Assembly (NCBI GenBank): GCA_015499995.1
Contig: JADNRV010000003.1
Location: 682,001 to 746,000 of the forward strand
Source: Flammula alnicola
Lineage: Eukaryota; Basidiomycota; Agaricomycetes; Agaricales; Strophariaceae
Length of the DNA: 64,000 nt
Reading direction: 5' to 3'
A model generated the notes under the pieces. That model had not been told where the DNA came from, ran no database searches, and was given only the letters and a program-made list of their open reading frames with translations. Below are positions 29,038 to 42,852 of this stretch, in pieces. Within the stretch, counting starts at the first letter, position 1, and each line of letters starts with the position of its first letter. The position numbers and the translations under genes are program-made.

Positions 29038-30861
29038 ATGACGAGCCAGAAACAGGGAGAAAGTAAAATTCGAGTTGCTATATGGTGCGTTCTTTGTTTT
29101 TCTCTACAGCCTGTCTCTGACCTTTCTTCACGCTCACAGTGGTGGAGGTATTGGTGGTCTATGCCTGGCTGTTTCGCTAGTTGGACATTCCCACCTTGAT
29201 GTCAATCTATACGAGGCAGCAAGTCAATTCAAGGAGATAGGAGCGGGTGTTATGATCTGGGCGAGAACCTGGCGCATCCTGGAAATGATGGGATTGGCTA
29301 GCGAATTCTCGAAAATAGCTCACGCACCTCCTACCGGCGCACAAGGCGAGGGATATCGATGTTAGACTAACTATTTTATGTTAACCTCTGATTTCAACTT
29401 TCAAGGAATTGGGTTTGATTTTAGAAGATCAGACAGCCCGCATCAAGGCTTCCGATTCAAACTTGTCGAAATGCCTTGTAAGTCTTTAAATTTACTCTTC
29501 CTTTTCTCCACTTTAAGCCTTTATTATCTTCAGACGGGGTATGCAGCTGTCTCTCTGGCAATGCTACAAAATACATTTCTAAAACCCCTCTCTCTTCGCC
29601 AGTGTATTCGCTTCCACCGTGCAGAATTCCTGGACATTTTCGTCAACCATCTTCCTCAAGGCGTAGCTCACTTCGGAAAACGGCTCGTGTCTTACTCGCA
29701 AGCGTCGGCTACTGGCCCAATTTCTCTCTCATTCGTTGACGGCACTACTGCGTCTTGCGATGTTCTCATAGGCGCTGATGGAATCAAGTCATATATACGA
29801 GCACAGATGTACCGCGAAGCTGCCGAAACCCGACGCGACCCCAGCTTGCTACGGTATATCCAACCTGTTTGGACAGGCACTATAGCATACCGAGGGCTTA
29901 TACGTGTCCAGGACGTACCTCGACAGCGGGATGGATCGCAGCATAGGACGATCGAGGCACCTATGATGGTATTCCCATATTTTTGACCGCATGCGAAATA
30001 CACTGACGACGAGAGGAGTATTGCGGCAAAAGCAAGGTGAATATATGCTCTTTGATGATTCATGTGTGTTCACGCTATAACATATGCTCGAACTATAGCA
30101 TGTCGTCAGCTATTCTATTTCTCAAGGCGACATCATCAATGTTGTCACTCTTGCTTCTCAGCCAGAGAAACACGGGCAACCATATGACGGAGAATGGGTG
30201 ACAAATTGCGAACGACAGGAACTCCTTGATTGTTATTCAGGATGGGAACCCGAGGTTGAACAACTACTGAGCGTAGGTGTTTATTGTGAACTATGTCGCT
30301 AATATAGTGAGATATTTTCTGCAGTGCATCGAAAAGCCTTCAAGATGGGCTCTTCACCATCTTCTGCCCTTGCCGTTCTATCATAAAGATGGCGTTGTTC
30401 TCATGGGAGATTCCGTACGTCTAGCTTGCTTTTGCTGCAGCTGAGTTGCTGAATCCTATTTTAGGCCCACGCCATGTCTCCTCACCAGGGTGCTGGAGCA
30501 GGACAAGCGATAGAAGTGAGTAGTCAAAGATCATTTACTTGTCTCCTCGGTGGCGGCTAACCTTTCGTCCTTGCAGGATGCTTTCATTCTGTCGCACTTG
30601 CTCGCTAAAGCCACGCCAGAGGGATTGCTCAGGTCTTTGGATGCATACCAGGCAGTTCGGTTACCTGCTGCGAACAGCGTCCTGGCTGGATCATATGAAT
30701 CAGGAATGATGTACGAGTTCAACAGCGAATACGGCGACGATTATGATAGATTGGGACCTGCGATTCAGCGGCAGTGGAGTTGGATTGACGAGATATCATT
30801 AGAAGAAGAGCTGGTGTCTGCTTTCAAATTGGCCGATAAACCGCCTGCTAATTTGTTGTAA
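29038..30861 (+). CDS. FAD-dependent monooxygenase, salicylate hydroxylase-like
   Basis: A class A flavin hydroxylase using NAD(P)H and O2 on a probably aromatic substrate. It starts MTSQKQGESKIRVAI. After a short intron comes the Rossmann FAD motif GGGIGGLCLAVSL, with the ribose-binding acid in NLYEAA. The middle shows CDVLIGADGIKS (DG motif), and near the end VLMGDSAHAMSPHQGAGAGQ (GD motif). The C-terminal helix region ends ADKPPANLL. About eight introns. The sequence resembles the many salicylate 1-monooxygenase-like proteins of mushroom genomes, few of which have known substrates. No pathway partner is adjacent. Confidence 0.88.
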
Positions 30862-31140
30862 CAAACATGTCCTTTAATCGAGTGAGGGGTTGAGTTGTCG
30901 ATTTCCACGTATATTGTCCTTAGCGTCTGAACTCTTTGCAGGCGATACAGCGAATACGCAATATCATTTTAACGCCATCAGGCGTTGTCGTGGTTAATGA
31001 ATTACTGTATATGTCTAACAGCGTGAGTCGTAACATGTATCAATAATGGTCCATGAATTATACTACAAGTCCTTATGTAAACCGATCCTAATGTTCGTGA
31101 AATGCACCTAACCATGCAGATGAAACGAGAATGCACGACG
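30862..31140. other. Convergent 3' intergenic region
   Basis: Between the stop codons of the FAD monooxygenase and the four-span membrane protein. Nothing recognised beyond AT-rich 3' UTR. Confidence 0.45.
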
Positions 31141-32017
31141 TTACACCTTGTTAATAACTTCATCTCCGCCAAATGACCGTTGTTTTTGATGTCCAAATGA
31201 ATGGGGCGCATCGGCATATGGATACTGCATGCTAGGCTGCGCCAAGGGGTAGGTTTCATCATTGCGCATGACAGGTTGGTACCCAGGGCCCACGGGTGGA
31301 ACGAAGACTTTCGACGAACGAAGCTCGTCGGCCCTTTGGCGTTCCAGGCGCTTCGAGTATTGATATACCACATAGCATGCATCTGATTTGGGAAAGAGAT
31401 AAGACACAGAGAAGTAGGTGAAACGAGAAGATACTGACATGCTTGGAGTACGATGGGGACGACAACAGACGCGATCATGGCACCTTGTGGAACACGCCTA
31501 TACGCGTCCATAGCCTTGCAGAAATTGATCTTGTTTGTGTCCGTCGAGCCATTGATACATTGGTCAAGGGTCTGGCCCCGGTTGCGGTAGAATGTGACCA
31601 GAAACCAGATGCTGCCTCCGACTTGCAGAGACAAGACAGCACAAAGAAGGATATAGAATGTTTTTACAAAGCCGTTCTTCTTGAAAAGAGCACCAAGGAA
31701 GCTGAAAGCCTATTAGTAGCTGTAGGTGGCAGAAGAAGATGAGCATACCCAAGGAGGCCAATTAGCATTGCCGCTGTGTATATCGCCGCTACGATGATGA
31801 CAGTCGTCTTCATCGATTGGGTGACAGTAGCAACTAGGATGTCTCATTAGGACTCGTCTGAGGAGGTCATGCAGCAAGAACTTACGATCATTCTTTTGGG
31901 CGGTAATGAGTCCCCACCATAATATTCCAGCCAAGGCTCCGCATAAGATGAACTGCACGAAAGAAATAACAATCACACCAAGTCGCAGGGCAAGCAACAC
32001 AGAAATTTAGGGGCCAT
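31141..32017 (-). CDS. Four-transmembrane (tetraspan) protein, unknown function
   Basis: Starts at 32017 with MAPK, then reads SVLLALRLGVIVISFVQFIL once one A is restored in the AAA run at 32006-32008. Four hydrophobic spans are visible: residues about 8-30, about 55-75 (VIIVAAIYTAAMLIGLLGFL), about 85-105 (ILLCAVLSLQVGGSIWFLV) and about 150-170 (MIASVVVPIVLQA with ACYVVYQY). The third and fourth are separated by a loop with two cysteines and an N-glycosylation-like CINGSTD. A basic Arg/Gln-rich juxtamembrane stretch and a Tyr/Pro/Gln-rich cytosolic tail ending EVINKV follow. The layout resembles tetraspanin or MARVEL-like fungal proteins, but no diagnostic CCG motif is seen. A TATA-like element lies about 65 bases upstream. 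Confidence 0.7.
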
Positions 32018-32081
32018 TTTGAATGGAAGCCGATAGAGAGGATGGGGGATTATTCGAATGGAGCACAGTAGTAGCCTCGCG

Positions 32082-32091
32082 ATTTATATAC
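32082..32091 (-). promoter_or_regulatory. TATA-like element upstream of the four-span membrane gene
   Basis: On the minus strand the sequence reads GTATATAAAT about 65 bases before the start codon at 32017. That is a plausible core-promoter position for a short 5' UTR. Assigned by motif only. Confidence 0.35.
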
Positions 32092-32594
32092 GAGGAGCTT
32101 GCGGACTTCATAACATTGCACATCCCACAAGGCAGGGCAACCGTCAGAGGGCACTGGCAGCAGCACTGCATCCTGATAGCCAAGACTATTCCGCGCCATG
32201 CAGAAAAGGGCGATACCCTTCCGGTCCGAGACCACCGTTGACGGATAGGAACCTGGAAGGTGCTGGCTCCCGAGCTTCACACTGCCAGTTCAATTAAGAA
32301 AAAAGTACAAGCCTACTCATCTACAGGAAGCTCCTATATCATCCGTAGCGCCCAGAAATATACAGACATGGCGAAAAACGACCGCGTTGTGGCAGCTGCG
32401 CCTAGCTGCGCACGCAGGCGGTGCAACAGTTTTCCGGCACTCCACTAATGTCAACTTACATAAGCATTGAGTTGAAGCGGCCGCCGCAGCTGCAATATGA
32501 AATCCTTTTCCATATACTTACGCATGCAACAGATAATGCATGGCCAGACGAAACCGCGCTAGTAAACTATAGATATCAGGGGGATCCTCGCCCC

Positions 32595-33055
32595 TCTCAA
32601 GATCCCTTGTCTTTCAATTGGCGGGACGCGTTCCAGTTTTACAGCCGTCACGGTCATGCAGAGAAACAGCAGCACCGCATTCAATTCCATGTTTGCGGTA
32701 GACGTACTCTAAGTACGAATCTGTTGAGGAAATCGGTCAGGGCATGGATGGATGCGCCGTAACCGCCAGCACCGTGACTCTCGTTCTGGGGAAGGTTGTG
32801 GTAACAAGAAGATTACCAACATAATCAACAAGGTATGGCTTTCCTTCATTTCTAAAGGATTGCGTAAGAAGTGAACGCTACCATTTCTTTATAGCGTTCA
32901 CTTTGCGTATACAGGTATATTGGCTGAACAATGCTCGATAGCATTAATCGTACCATCATTAGCGCGTCTCCTTCTGGTCAGAGCTAAGCAGATCCCAGGT
33001 TATTGCATCATTTCCGTGCCCACAAAATATCCGTAAGTACGCGTCTTTGAATTTT
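32595..33055 (+). pseudogene. Decayed tandem copy of MAPK exons 1-3
   Basis: This stretch aligns base by base with the start of the intact MAPK gene, about 870 bases downstream. Shared blocks include the 5' UTR (ccttgtctttc and gacgcgttcc), the start region (catgcagaga, caccgca), the glycine-loop region (ctcggtcaggg / atcggtcaggg then tggatg) and the exon 1 donor (aacaaggtatgg against accaaggtatga). The second and third exons also match (agagctaagc; cgcgtcttt after the third donor). The copy carries a stop codon soon after the start, several indels and an unrelated hairpin inside its first intron. It lacks the rest of the kinase, so it cannot encode one. It is best explained by an old partial tandem duplication. 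Confidence 0.8.
32869..32903. repeat. Perfect 11-bp inverted repeat (hairpin)
   Basis: Arms AAGTGAACGCT and AGCGTTCACTT are exact reverse complements with a 13-base loop. It sits in the intron-like part of the MAPK relic and has no counterpart in the intact gene's intron. It could be a short palindromic insertion or a footprint of one. Confidence 0.6.
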
Positions 33056-33526
33056 CTCTGCTACTTACATAGCCGAAACAACGTCGTGAACCTTCCCGTG
33101 CAGTCGGAGGACGCGATCCACACCGCGGTGTGACATCCGGCTTCACCTTCGCGCGCACTCGCGAGAGCCCAGTCAGGGAGGACCTCTGAGCTGGAACGTT
33201 AATGCGAGCAGATTCCAGAGTTAACACCTTGGAGAATTGCGCGTCAAGCACATAAGTGGGGATGGTATTTTAGTGGACGATCCACGAGGAAAATATTTTA
33301 AAGCCTGCATAATTTTGTGGCCATGTTTTGTAGAAGACATGTACTTGTACACGATGCATAGTTTTTTTATTGCTGCTAGTTAGCTGTGTAGTTATTTGGC
33401 GTGGCTTGGCCCTTGATCGTCGGAGACCGATGAGGATGATGGATCTATTGTGAATTGATTGACCATTATCGTCCTCCAGACCCTTGTCTTTCCACTTCCA
33501 GGACGCGTTCCTTTTCTACGGCTATC

Positions 33527-35414
<1,888 letters not shown>

Positions 35415-35797
35415 GTACCTTAGATGAAGTAAGGCATTCTGCTACTTCTTTTGCCTTGGGACGGAGACAATATACCGCGCCATCTAGCTTTTCCGATCAA
35501 GCTTGACGAAACTTGCCCTGCAGTATGTGTAAAAAATTCGTGATACCTACCATGTACATATATATATACAATGGATACTCCAGTATCCGATCTCGGTCTT
35601 GGTTAGGCCTGTTAGTTTATTAGATCCTGTAAATGTAAAATTGCCTTATCTGAACCCCCATCTGCAAATGCTCAATGGAGTGAACCAACTGCGTCGGTAT
35701 CTGATGTTAGTATACGCAGTTAGTAATTAAAAGATAGATACATCAGGACATAAATCAGATAGATGTGCACGGAAATCTAGAAACCTGTACTAGAGAT
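35415..35797. other. Convergent 3' intergenic region
   Basis: AT-rich DNA between MAPK and TRP gene ends, including a short TATATATA run near 35558. Nothing else recognised. Confidence 0.45.
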
Positions 35798-38519
35798 CTA
35801 TCGTTCGCTTTCTTCGCTTGTCTCCTCCTCATCTTCCTCCTCACTCTCTTCAGAGTCAGAAACAGGGAAACCCTTGACACTATTAATGAAAGCTCTAACT
35901 TTCTTGAGATCTTTTCCAATCCCATTGTCATTCTCAACTCCTCCACTAACATCCACAGCAAAAGGCTGAACCTGTGCGATGGCTGCCGCAACGTTGATCG
36001 GTGTCAATCCGCCAGCAAGGATGATAGGCAATGGGAATGCAGGTTCCTCCACGGGTGCAGAATGTTCGCCGTTGTCAACAGCAGAGCCATTCTTACGAAC
36101 GTTCTCCAGTGGTAGTTCTGTGCCGGCTGGCTTATCGGACACATCGCCGGTTCAGGATTTGCCACTTTCATGCAGGAACCGCCTCCAGCGTGATCTCTCC
36201 AGCGTCTACGACCGTCTTTGCTAGATCCCAGTCAATGATTTTCCCGCTTCCACCGCTCACACCACTTCCGTCTTCTCTCAGGCTGTCCAGAAGCACGAAT
36301 TTATGCGCACCTGCACGAGTGATGTCTTCCAGTCCTTTGCCTGATTTTCCTACGTGGAAAGCGCGGATGACAGGCACTGGTATGTGATGCGCCCAATCAA
36401 TGGGCTCGGAGCCGTGCAGCTGGACGATGTCGAGTTGGACTTCTGAGACAATGCGCAGAATATGCGCAAGAGGCGCTTTCTGGAACACGCCGACCAACAA
36501 GGGACGAGAGCTTGATGAGGCAAGCGACAGGCGCGTGGCATGTGCCGTGAACCAAGGTGCGTTGGCGGCATCCGCGGCGGCTTCCTCAGATTCTGGGGCG
36601 TCAAACCGCAGATTACGAATAGCTTGTGATATTTCTTTCGCCGTATGGACGTCAACGAAGCGCTTGGAAGTCTCTGCGAACACCAACCCCAGGAAGTCGG
36701 CACCAGCAGCAGCGACGGCCAGCGCCTCGTCCCTGGACTTGATACCGCAGATCTTCACAAGAGGTGACTGAGAACGCCACACCGGCGTGGGAGGAGACGG
36801 GGGAATGGATAGCAGTTCTCGAACAAATGCAGCGGTGTCCTTCGCGCGCATCAGACTCTCTCCTACTAACACAGCACCAACGCCCTCGGACGCGTATCGT
36901 TTAACATCCTCCGCACTCGAGATACCACTCAACGCGCATAGAAGAACGTCCTTGCCCTTGACCATGTCACTCAATCGACTAGTAGTGCCCATATCGACTT
37001 GGAAATCGTGCAGGTTTCGGTTGTTGACTCCGATCACTTTCGCCGGAAGTGAGAGCGCCAATTCCATCTCCTTCGCGTTGTTGACCTCAACCAACGGCTC
37101 CATGCCCAGCTCCACACTGAAGGCGTATAGGTCTCGCAACAATGCTTCCGGCAGCATACTGACGATCAGCAGGATAGTGTCTGCGCCCCATAAACGCGAC
37201 TCCAAAACTTGGTACCGACTCAGAATGAAGTCTTTGCGAAGGATGCAGGCCGGTTGGCAGGTGGGCGACGCTGAGTCTTGCATGTAGCATGTCTTGCAGC
37301 GATCCAAGGAACCATTTTGGCTCTGTTAACACAGAGATCAGGTGCGCGCCTGAAAGCGCGTAGGTAAGGGCTTGCTTAGCGGGGGACGTAGAAACAGAGA
37401 TGGGGCCTTTGGATGGCGAAGCCCGCTTGATTTCTGCGAACAAGGCGGTTGACCAAGGGTGGTCTGTTTTACACGAGGAACGAAAGGAATGACGGGTGGG
37501 GAGATGTTCATAGAAAGGAGGGTCTGGAGATCAGCCAGTGTCGTTCCTGGGCTATTTGCGCCTGCGATACGTCCGCGAGTCTCTGCGCGTAGATTTTTTC
37601 TAAGATAGAAGGAATCTTGGTAGTGGCGCCTGGTTTGGAGGCAATGTCGTTTGGAAGGGCCTCGTAGGGAATGGAGGAAGTGTATTATCCAAGACCCTCG
37701 CTTCTGGATTTTCTTCCCAAAGTCCGCCCCGAAGGGCAAGGAAGTTGCGAATAAGGTCGTTACCTCCTTCGCTGAGAATGCTCTCTGGGTGGTATTGGAC
37801 AGCTTCAACGGTATATTTTCGGTGACGAACTCCCATAATAACCCCGGATTCCTCAGTAGCCGATGTAATAGCTAGTTCGGGTGGCAATGTGCTATATGCC
37901 GCGCTCAATGAATGGTATCGAATCGACTTGACGCCCTGTGGAATTCCTCTGAAGCAACCTCGGTCATCGTGTCGTATACGACTGACTTTGCCGTGCATGA
38001 TCTCCCCAGCATACCTATATTCCGCCGTCAGCTCAATGCAAGAGGGGTTGGTATGAAGACAAGATTAAACGCGGAGCGCAGGTATAGGAAATCAATCGGC
38101 AAACGTCATGATATTTCGATAACCCTGAGTCAACCGATTGTCCAGATATTTTGGGATTGATGCAATGAGAGCAAAGCAATGAATGACACGCACCGAATCT
38201 CTCCACCGTAAAGATCTACAAGACATTCCAATCCCATGCAAACTCCAAGGATGGGAACCTTCCCTTGGAAATATTCAATCGCGGCTTTGGAAATTCCCGA
38301 ATCTGTTTGAGGGTGTCCTGGACCCGGTGAGATAATGAGCGACTTGATCTGGAGTTTTGGCAGCAATGAGGCAGCAATGGCATCGTTTCGGATTACGGTG
38401 ACATCTGCACCATGAAGACAAAGCTGTTGATACAAATTCCAGGTGAATGAGTCAAAATTGTCGATCATGAGAACATCAAGTTGCCCGGTGAGATGTTTGG
38501 GCAGAGTCTCTGTCGCCAT
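35798..38519 (-). CDS. TRP1: Trifunctional tryptophan synthesis protein (GATase / IGPS / PRAI)
   Basis: One polypeptide with three activities of tryptophan synthesis. From 38519 it starts [20 protein letters not shown]. The glutamine amidotransferase of anthranilate synthase shows [19 protein letters not shown] (nucleophile Cys) and EAVQYHPES. Indole-3-glycerol-phosphate synthase shows [36 protein letters not shown] and AVLVGESLM. Phosphoribosylanthranilate isomerase shows [22 protein letters not shown] and VGVFQKAPL, and ends [11 protein letters not shown] with [10 protein letters not shown]. The tail is strongly acidic ([16 protein letters not shown]), unusual for this enzyme. Several one-base slips break the frame, for example CCCC read as CCC at 37457-37459, and others near 37250, 37610 and 36170. 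Known as TRPC in Aspergillus and trp-1 in Neurospora. Confidence 0.95.
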
Positions 38520-38884
38520 CGCGGTGGAAACAAGGGGGAGGTGGGAGAATTTGGTACAGAGTTACAGTAGAGAGGAACGAGGCAAAGAGCCTAGGGCACC
38601 TTTATTGCAATGCTGGTGTGGGGAGGGTACAAACTTCTAAGCACTTGAAGGGGAAAATTAAAGATGAATCATGATCGTATTTTTGAACAACGTGACATAT
38701 TTCCTATATCTCTGGAATTCTTCATTCGCCAAGGGCCAACATTCGCCTCCATTCCTCACCTCAATCGCACTAAACAGAGCAGCGGCATAATTCCATTCAA
38801 AACATCCGATAATACAGGCAGTTCTCAAAGTCACCAAGTTCAACGGGCTTGGAAGGCTATCTACGAGCAACTCCCGCGACTTAT
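38520..38884. other. Intergenic region upstream of the TRP gene
   Basis: 365 bases holding the TRP promoter and the 3' end of the carboxypeptidase transcript, both minus strand. No gene or repeat recognised. Confidence 0.45.
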
Positions 38885-41502
38885 TTAAGAAGCCGGTGAC
38901 TCCTGTCTTCCGAGGAGGAAGGATATGGCGTTGTATGCTGCCCAAGGCACAAATTCTGCCGACGGGAATGAGTCAGTTTTAAAGATGTCGAAGAACGCAT
39001 GAACAGGAAACTGACGAGGAGTCATATGGCCGCTGAAGTAGAATTCAATGTCTGGACCATCAAGAAGAATTAGACGGACGGGAACAATGGATATTGCTGC
39101 TACTTACACGTCAATTTGCGCTCGGTGTGCATATTGCCGTATACACCCATGTTCTTCACAGTGAAAGTTTCGTCTTCGATTGGGGTTTGGAAGCCTTGCA
39201 TGCCTCCCCAGGTCATGTTTCTAAACCAGAACCACATTATTCATAGAATGACAAAAGAGAAAAAACACGTACTGGATGGCGATACGTGTTCCTTCTGCGA
39301 CCAGAATGAAATCCTACATGCAGTTATTGATGACTATCATCCTTTGCCTGTCTTCATCAAGGAATCATGACGCACCGCAAGCCCATGGACGATAACAGTC
39401 CTCACGGATTTATCGATAACGTTTGGCAAAACGCTCAAAGTCGATGGAATAGACGTGTCTCCTCCTGGTCCTCCGGTGGTGGGATTGATATAGACAGAGT
39501 TATCTGTGCAAGACATCCAGTTTATATGAGGAGCATGAATAGCGTCTTGAACCTATTAATTAAGCGGTAAGTTCGAGTATCAAGTGCTTGGCAGAAAACT
39601 GCAAGTAATATCTTTACATCCGTGCTACGAGAATGAGAAGTTGGAGTCAGTTTCTTTTTCTAATATTTAAACACGCGACGTAAGCAGCTCACCGATTGAA
39701 GTAGATGAACTCTTGCGTTGAACGAGGGAAACCAAGGACACTCCCTATAACCAAATGCCGTCAACTGATATGGTAGAAATCGACTTCGACCATAAAATTT
39801 ACACAGATTTGGCCAAGTATCAGAGACTCTGAACGACCCGTCAGTACAACTACAACACAGAATTCAGATGACCAACGTACCGGTAGACATCGAAAACGGG
39901 ATTGAGGCTATCAAATAAGAATTTAGCCTGGTGTTGGGAAGGTGATGACTGATGCCTACAGTCCAATAGCTCGCTGGATAGGACTGTGCATGCGGCAACT
40001 GGGGATAACGTTAAATGTGCCATTCGTTGCGACGAGAGGAAGCTGGCCAGCAGGTGGATAAGTTACGAATTTGTCGAGGTAATCAGTATAGCCGCAAGTG
40101 TCTGAGATCTGCTGGAGCTCGGCCAAGAAGGAACTATTGAAGGGGAATAGATTCTTATTTGCCTAGGAGGTTGATTAGTATGACTGCGTTCAAGAATATC
40201 TGGTGTACGATAGTTATTTACCTGGGCAAAACGCAAGGCTGGAATTTCTTGTTGAACGAGTCCGTAAGAAAGGGATGGGTCAGCGATCCAAATTCCTTTC
40301 AAATTCAAGTCCAATCCAGCGGGATGTTCGTAAATCCAATTAGCGATGTATGGTACATCTGCATGTTGTATTGGCCATTAGACGTTTATTTGACAAGCTC
40401 GCGAGAAACAAAACACTAACAGAATCCCGCGTACTAAGCCATCCAAAGAATCACATTAAGGATGAGTGTCTTTTATCAGAGACCGGACTTACACTTTCTC
40501 CACTGAGCCATAGGTTGTTTCCTTTCAGTTCGCTGAAGACTTCCAAAAATTGAATCAAGAAACCCATTAATTGTTCGCCCAGTTCGTCGTCATTGGAGAT
40601 GCTTGGAGCCCCTTGACTGAATCCAGTCTACATTGAAAAGACGGTCATGGTTAGGTAAAGTTCCAGGTAAGTTGAACACGCAACTGACCCCGACTGGCTG
40701 CTCCACCCACAGCACGTGGGATAAGTTCGTCCACGACCACGGATTCCTGTAAACGGCACATGTAAGCACCACACATCCCGAGTGAGTTAACTCGGTATTT
40801 ACGGGGTAGGTTCCGATTGACCCCATGACCAGGCTGGAGATGGATATCAGGATCTATTTGCTTTTGAAAATGAAGGAAATTACAAATGGGACCGTTTTCC
40901 TGCAAAAAGCCCTCTAAACCAGAGCACCCAGGCCCACCTATCCATATTATCAGTGCTACACCGATTGAGCAGATTTTCAGGAGAACGTTACCATTGGTCC
41001 AGAACGTCAGGTCTTTTGTGTCTGCCGCGTTATTTGCAGGCCAAAACCTTAAGAAATATTCATTGAGAACTACGGTCTCATAGCATTCTCTTCATTGCCT
41101 GAAGTTGACTTACCAGAAGAACAGTTTTCTTGTTTCATTCTTAGCTCCTGAAATAGGCATCAAACCCGACCAAGAAGGTCCAGCGTCGAAGTTGACTTTG
41201 GGTTCATAGAGCATCAGTTCATAGACAAAATTTAAACAGGAGCATGCATATTTACCATCAGGTATTTTGGTGCCGTCCACGAAGAATTTCTGCGCTGCAG
41301 GATTTTTGAAAGTAACGGTCGAGCCTTTAGCAGGACTGCCTGGAGGGCTCCTACTCGCGCCTAAAAAGTCTTGCACACGAGCTATTTGTTCGCTTTGTAT
41401 GTTGCGGGCATTTTGCATGCCATCGACAGCGTCAGTGTCTTGACACCAAACACTATTGAGGTATGGAGTTAATGCAAGTAAACCAGCAAACCAAAGATGC
41501 AT
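38885..41502 (-). CDS. Secreted/vacuolar serine carboxypeptidase (S10 family)
   Basis: Removes C-terminal residues from peptides in acidic compartments or outside the cell. It begins MHLWFAGLLALTPYLNSVWC, a signal peptide; the longer frame from 41544 would bury it. S10 motifs are WTNGGPGCSGLEGFL (oxyanion region), LWVEQPVGVGF, the nucleophile serine in LSGESYAGFYVPYIANW (split by introns near 40430), the catalytic Asp region VHGLADFILV, and a SGH in FSGHMTP containing the catalytic His. It ends FLLGRQESPAS with TAA at 38885-38887. About twelve very short introns. It resembles CPY-like mushroom carboxypeptidases; no C-terminal membrane anchor is seen, so Kex1-type is unlikely. Confidence 0.9.
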
Positions 41503-42852
41503 GTCGAAAATGTCGAGAAAAAACGTAGTCCATCTAGAATACATTTCGTTGAAGGATTTATACCAGAGGATCCGTGGAGTTTGCTAATTTTAATCTTGTT
41601 TCGTTGAACGACTCTCAAGCTGTCGTTCGAGATAAGAAATTGAAGTACCACTGCCACATGGTTGTACAATCTGCATGTCGATATAATTCTTTGCATATTA
41701 TAAACGTCTAAGAAATGCGTCTTACATTTCAATCATCGTCCTGAACTCTCGTTGTCCCTCTTAGAACCTTGAGATCGCAACCACCGAGCAAGCCAGCGAA
41801 ATCGAGAAAGATTGCCCAAGGCAACGCCGAATAACATGTTTTCTCGTTTCTGACAAGAACTCTCCCAAACCTCCTTCACGTAAATAGAGCTTCTTACTAT
41901 CACGACACATGGGTGTGATAGCATATGGATGAAGTCGTCGAAGTTAAGGAATATGTCTCCTGCCACATTGTCGAAGGTTATTCGTTCTTGCCTTGCTTGT
42001 TCTGCAAAAAAAATGAGGTTACCAAACACCTAAAGATGTGCAGATGTTCCCACTCACAAATCCAGGTTTCGTGATCCCTGCCGGACGGAGCAACGCAAAG
42101 GACGCTACGTATCATACTTTCGCAGCCGCTGAGTTAAAGCCGCAGCATAGAAAAGTTGAAGACGCAATTTTTGCCGGCAATCGTACCGCTGGCACTGCAC
42201 ATGATCAAACGCGGACCGACTCGGAGGACTTCGAAGTTCGACATGTCTTGACAATGAGGCTGGCCAGCAGAAATCACTGCCCTTCCGGCGAGATTATAAC
42301 ACCCGCTGTGGGTAACCTACTACATATCGAGGATGAGACGGTCGTATCCAGGCCCGGGGAACGCCTTGGCTTAGCAGAAGGAAGGAAGTTTCGACAGGCA
42401 TGCTTTGAAAACATTTCTGGACTTCTAGAAGACCTTTTGGTACTGCTTGTCTTCTTAGATTTGATAATATCAGATATCAGAGAGAACAATGACAGAGCAA
42501 GGTGAATGTAGAGTGCGTGTTGCAACAGTTCAGTTCAATGTTTCGTCACGGTCAAAGCACTGTCCGAACGTGGATCGACCTGATGCCCATGATGCCCGTG
42601 GGCGATGTTTCCTGATATGGTACTGAAATCCTAGATCAGCTGCTGCTCCGCCAATACCTCGACGTCGGCGAACGCAGCTCATCCGCTGTAGCCTGAGGCT
42701 GTAATGCCAGTGCACAGTGCGCTTGACCCAGGGTCCTGCTATAGTCTCGAGACTTAAACCTCTGGAAGTCCATAACATCCTTGTTCACAAATTGGGAGTC
42801 GGCACTCTGACGATTGGGGAACCCAGCCTTCTCAGGTCTCCGAACAAACGAC
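41503..42852. other. Divergent intergenic region with unexplained open frames
   Basis: 1.35 kb between the carboxypeptidase and OST-alpha-type starts, longer than most gaps here. It holds a 155-codon frame on the plus strand (42038-42505), an 83-codon frame on the minus strand (42274-42525) and a minus-strand segment after a TTTTTTTTGCAG acceptor near 42000 reading ERITFDNVAGDIFLNFDD. None matches a family I know, and I could not build a convincing spliced gene. It may hold a decayed or unrecognised gene plus two promoters. Confidence 0.35.

Noticed and set aside
33455..33526. An upstream in-frame Met extending the MAPK by 24 residues
   Set aside because: The Met at 33527 aligns with the Slt2 N-terminus, and the upstream part lies in the duplicated 5' leader with no kinase-like sequence.
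36400..37287. Long plus-strand frames opposite the TRP gene
   Set aside because: They are antisense shadows of well-identified IGPS and PRAI coding sequence.
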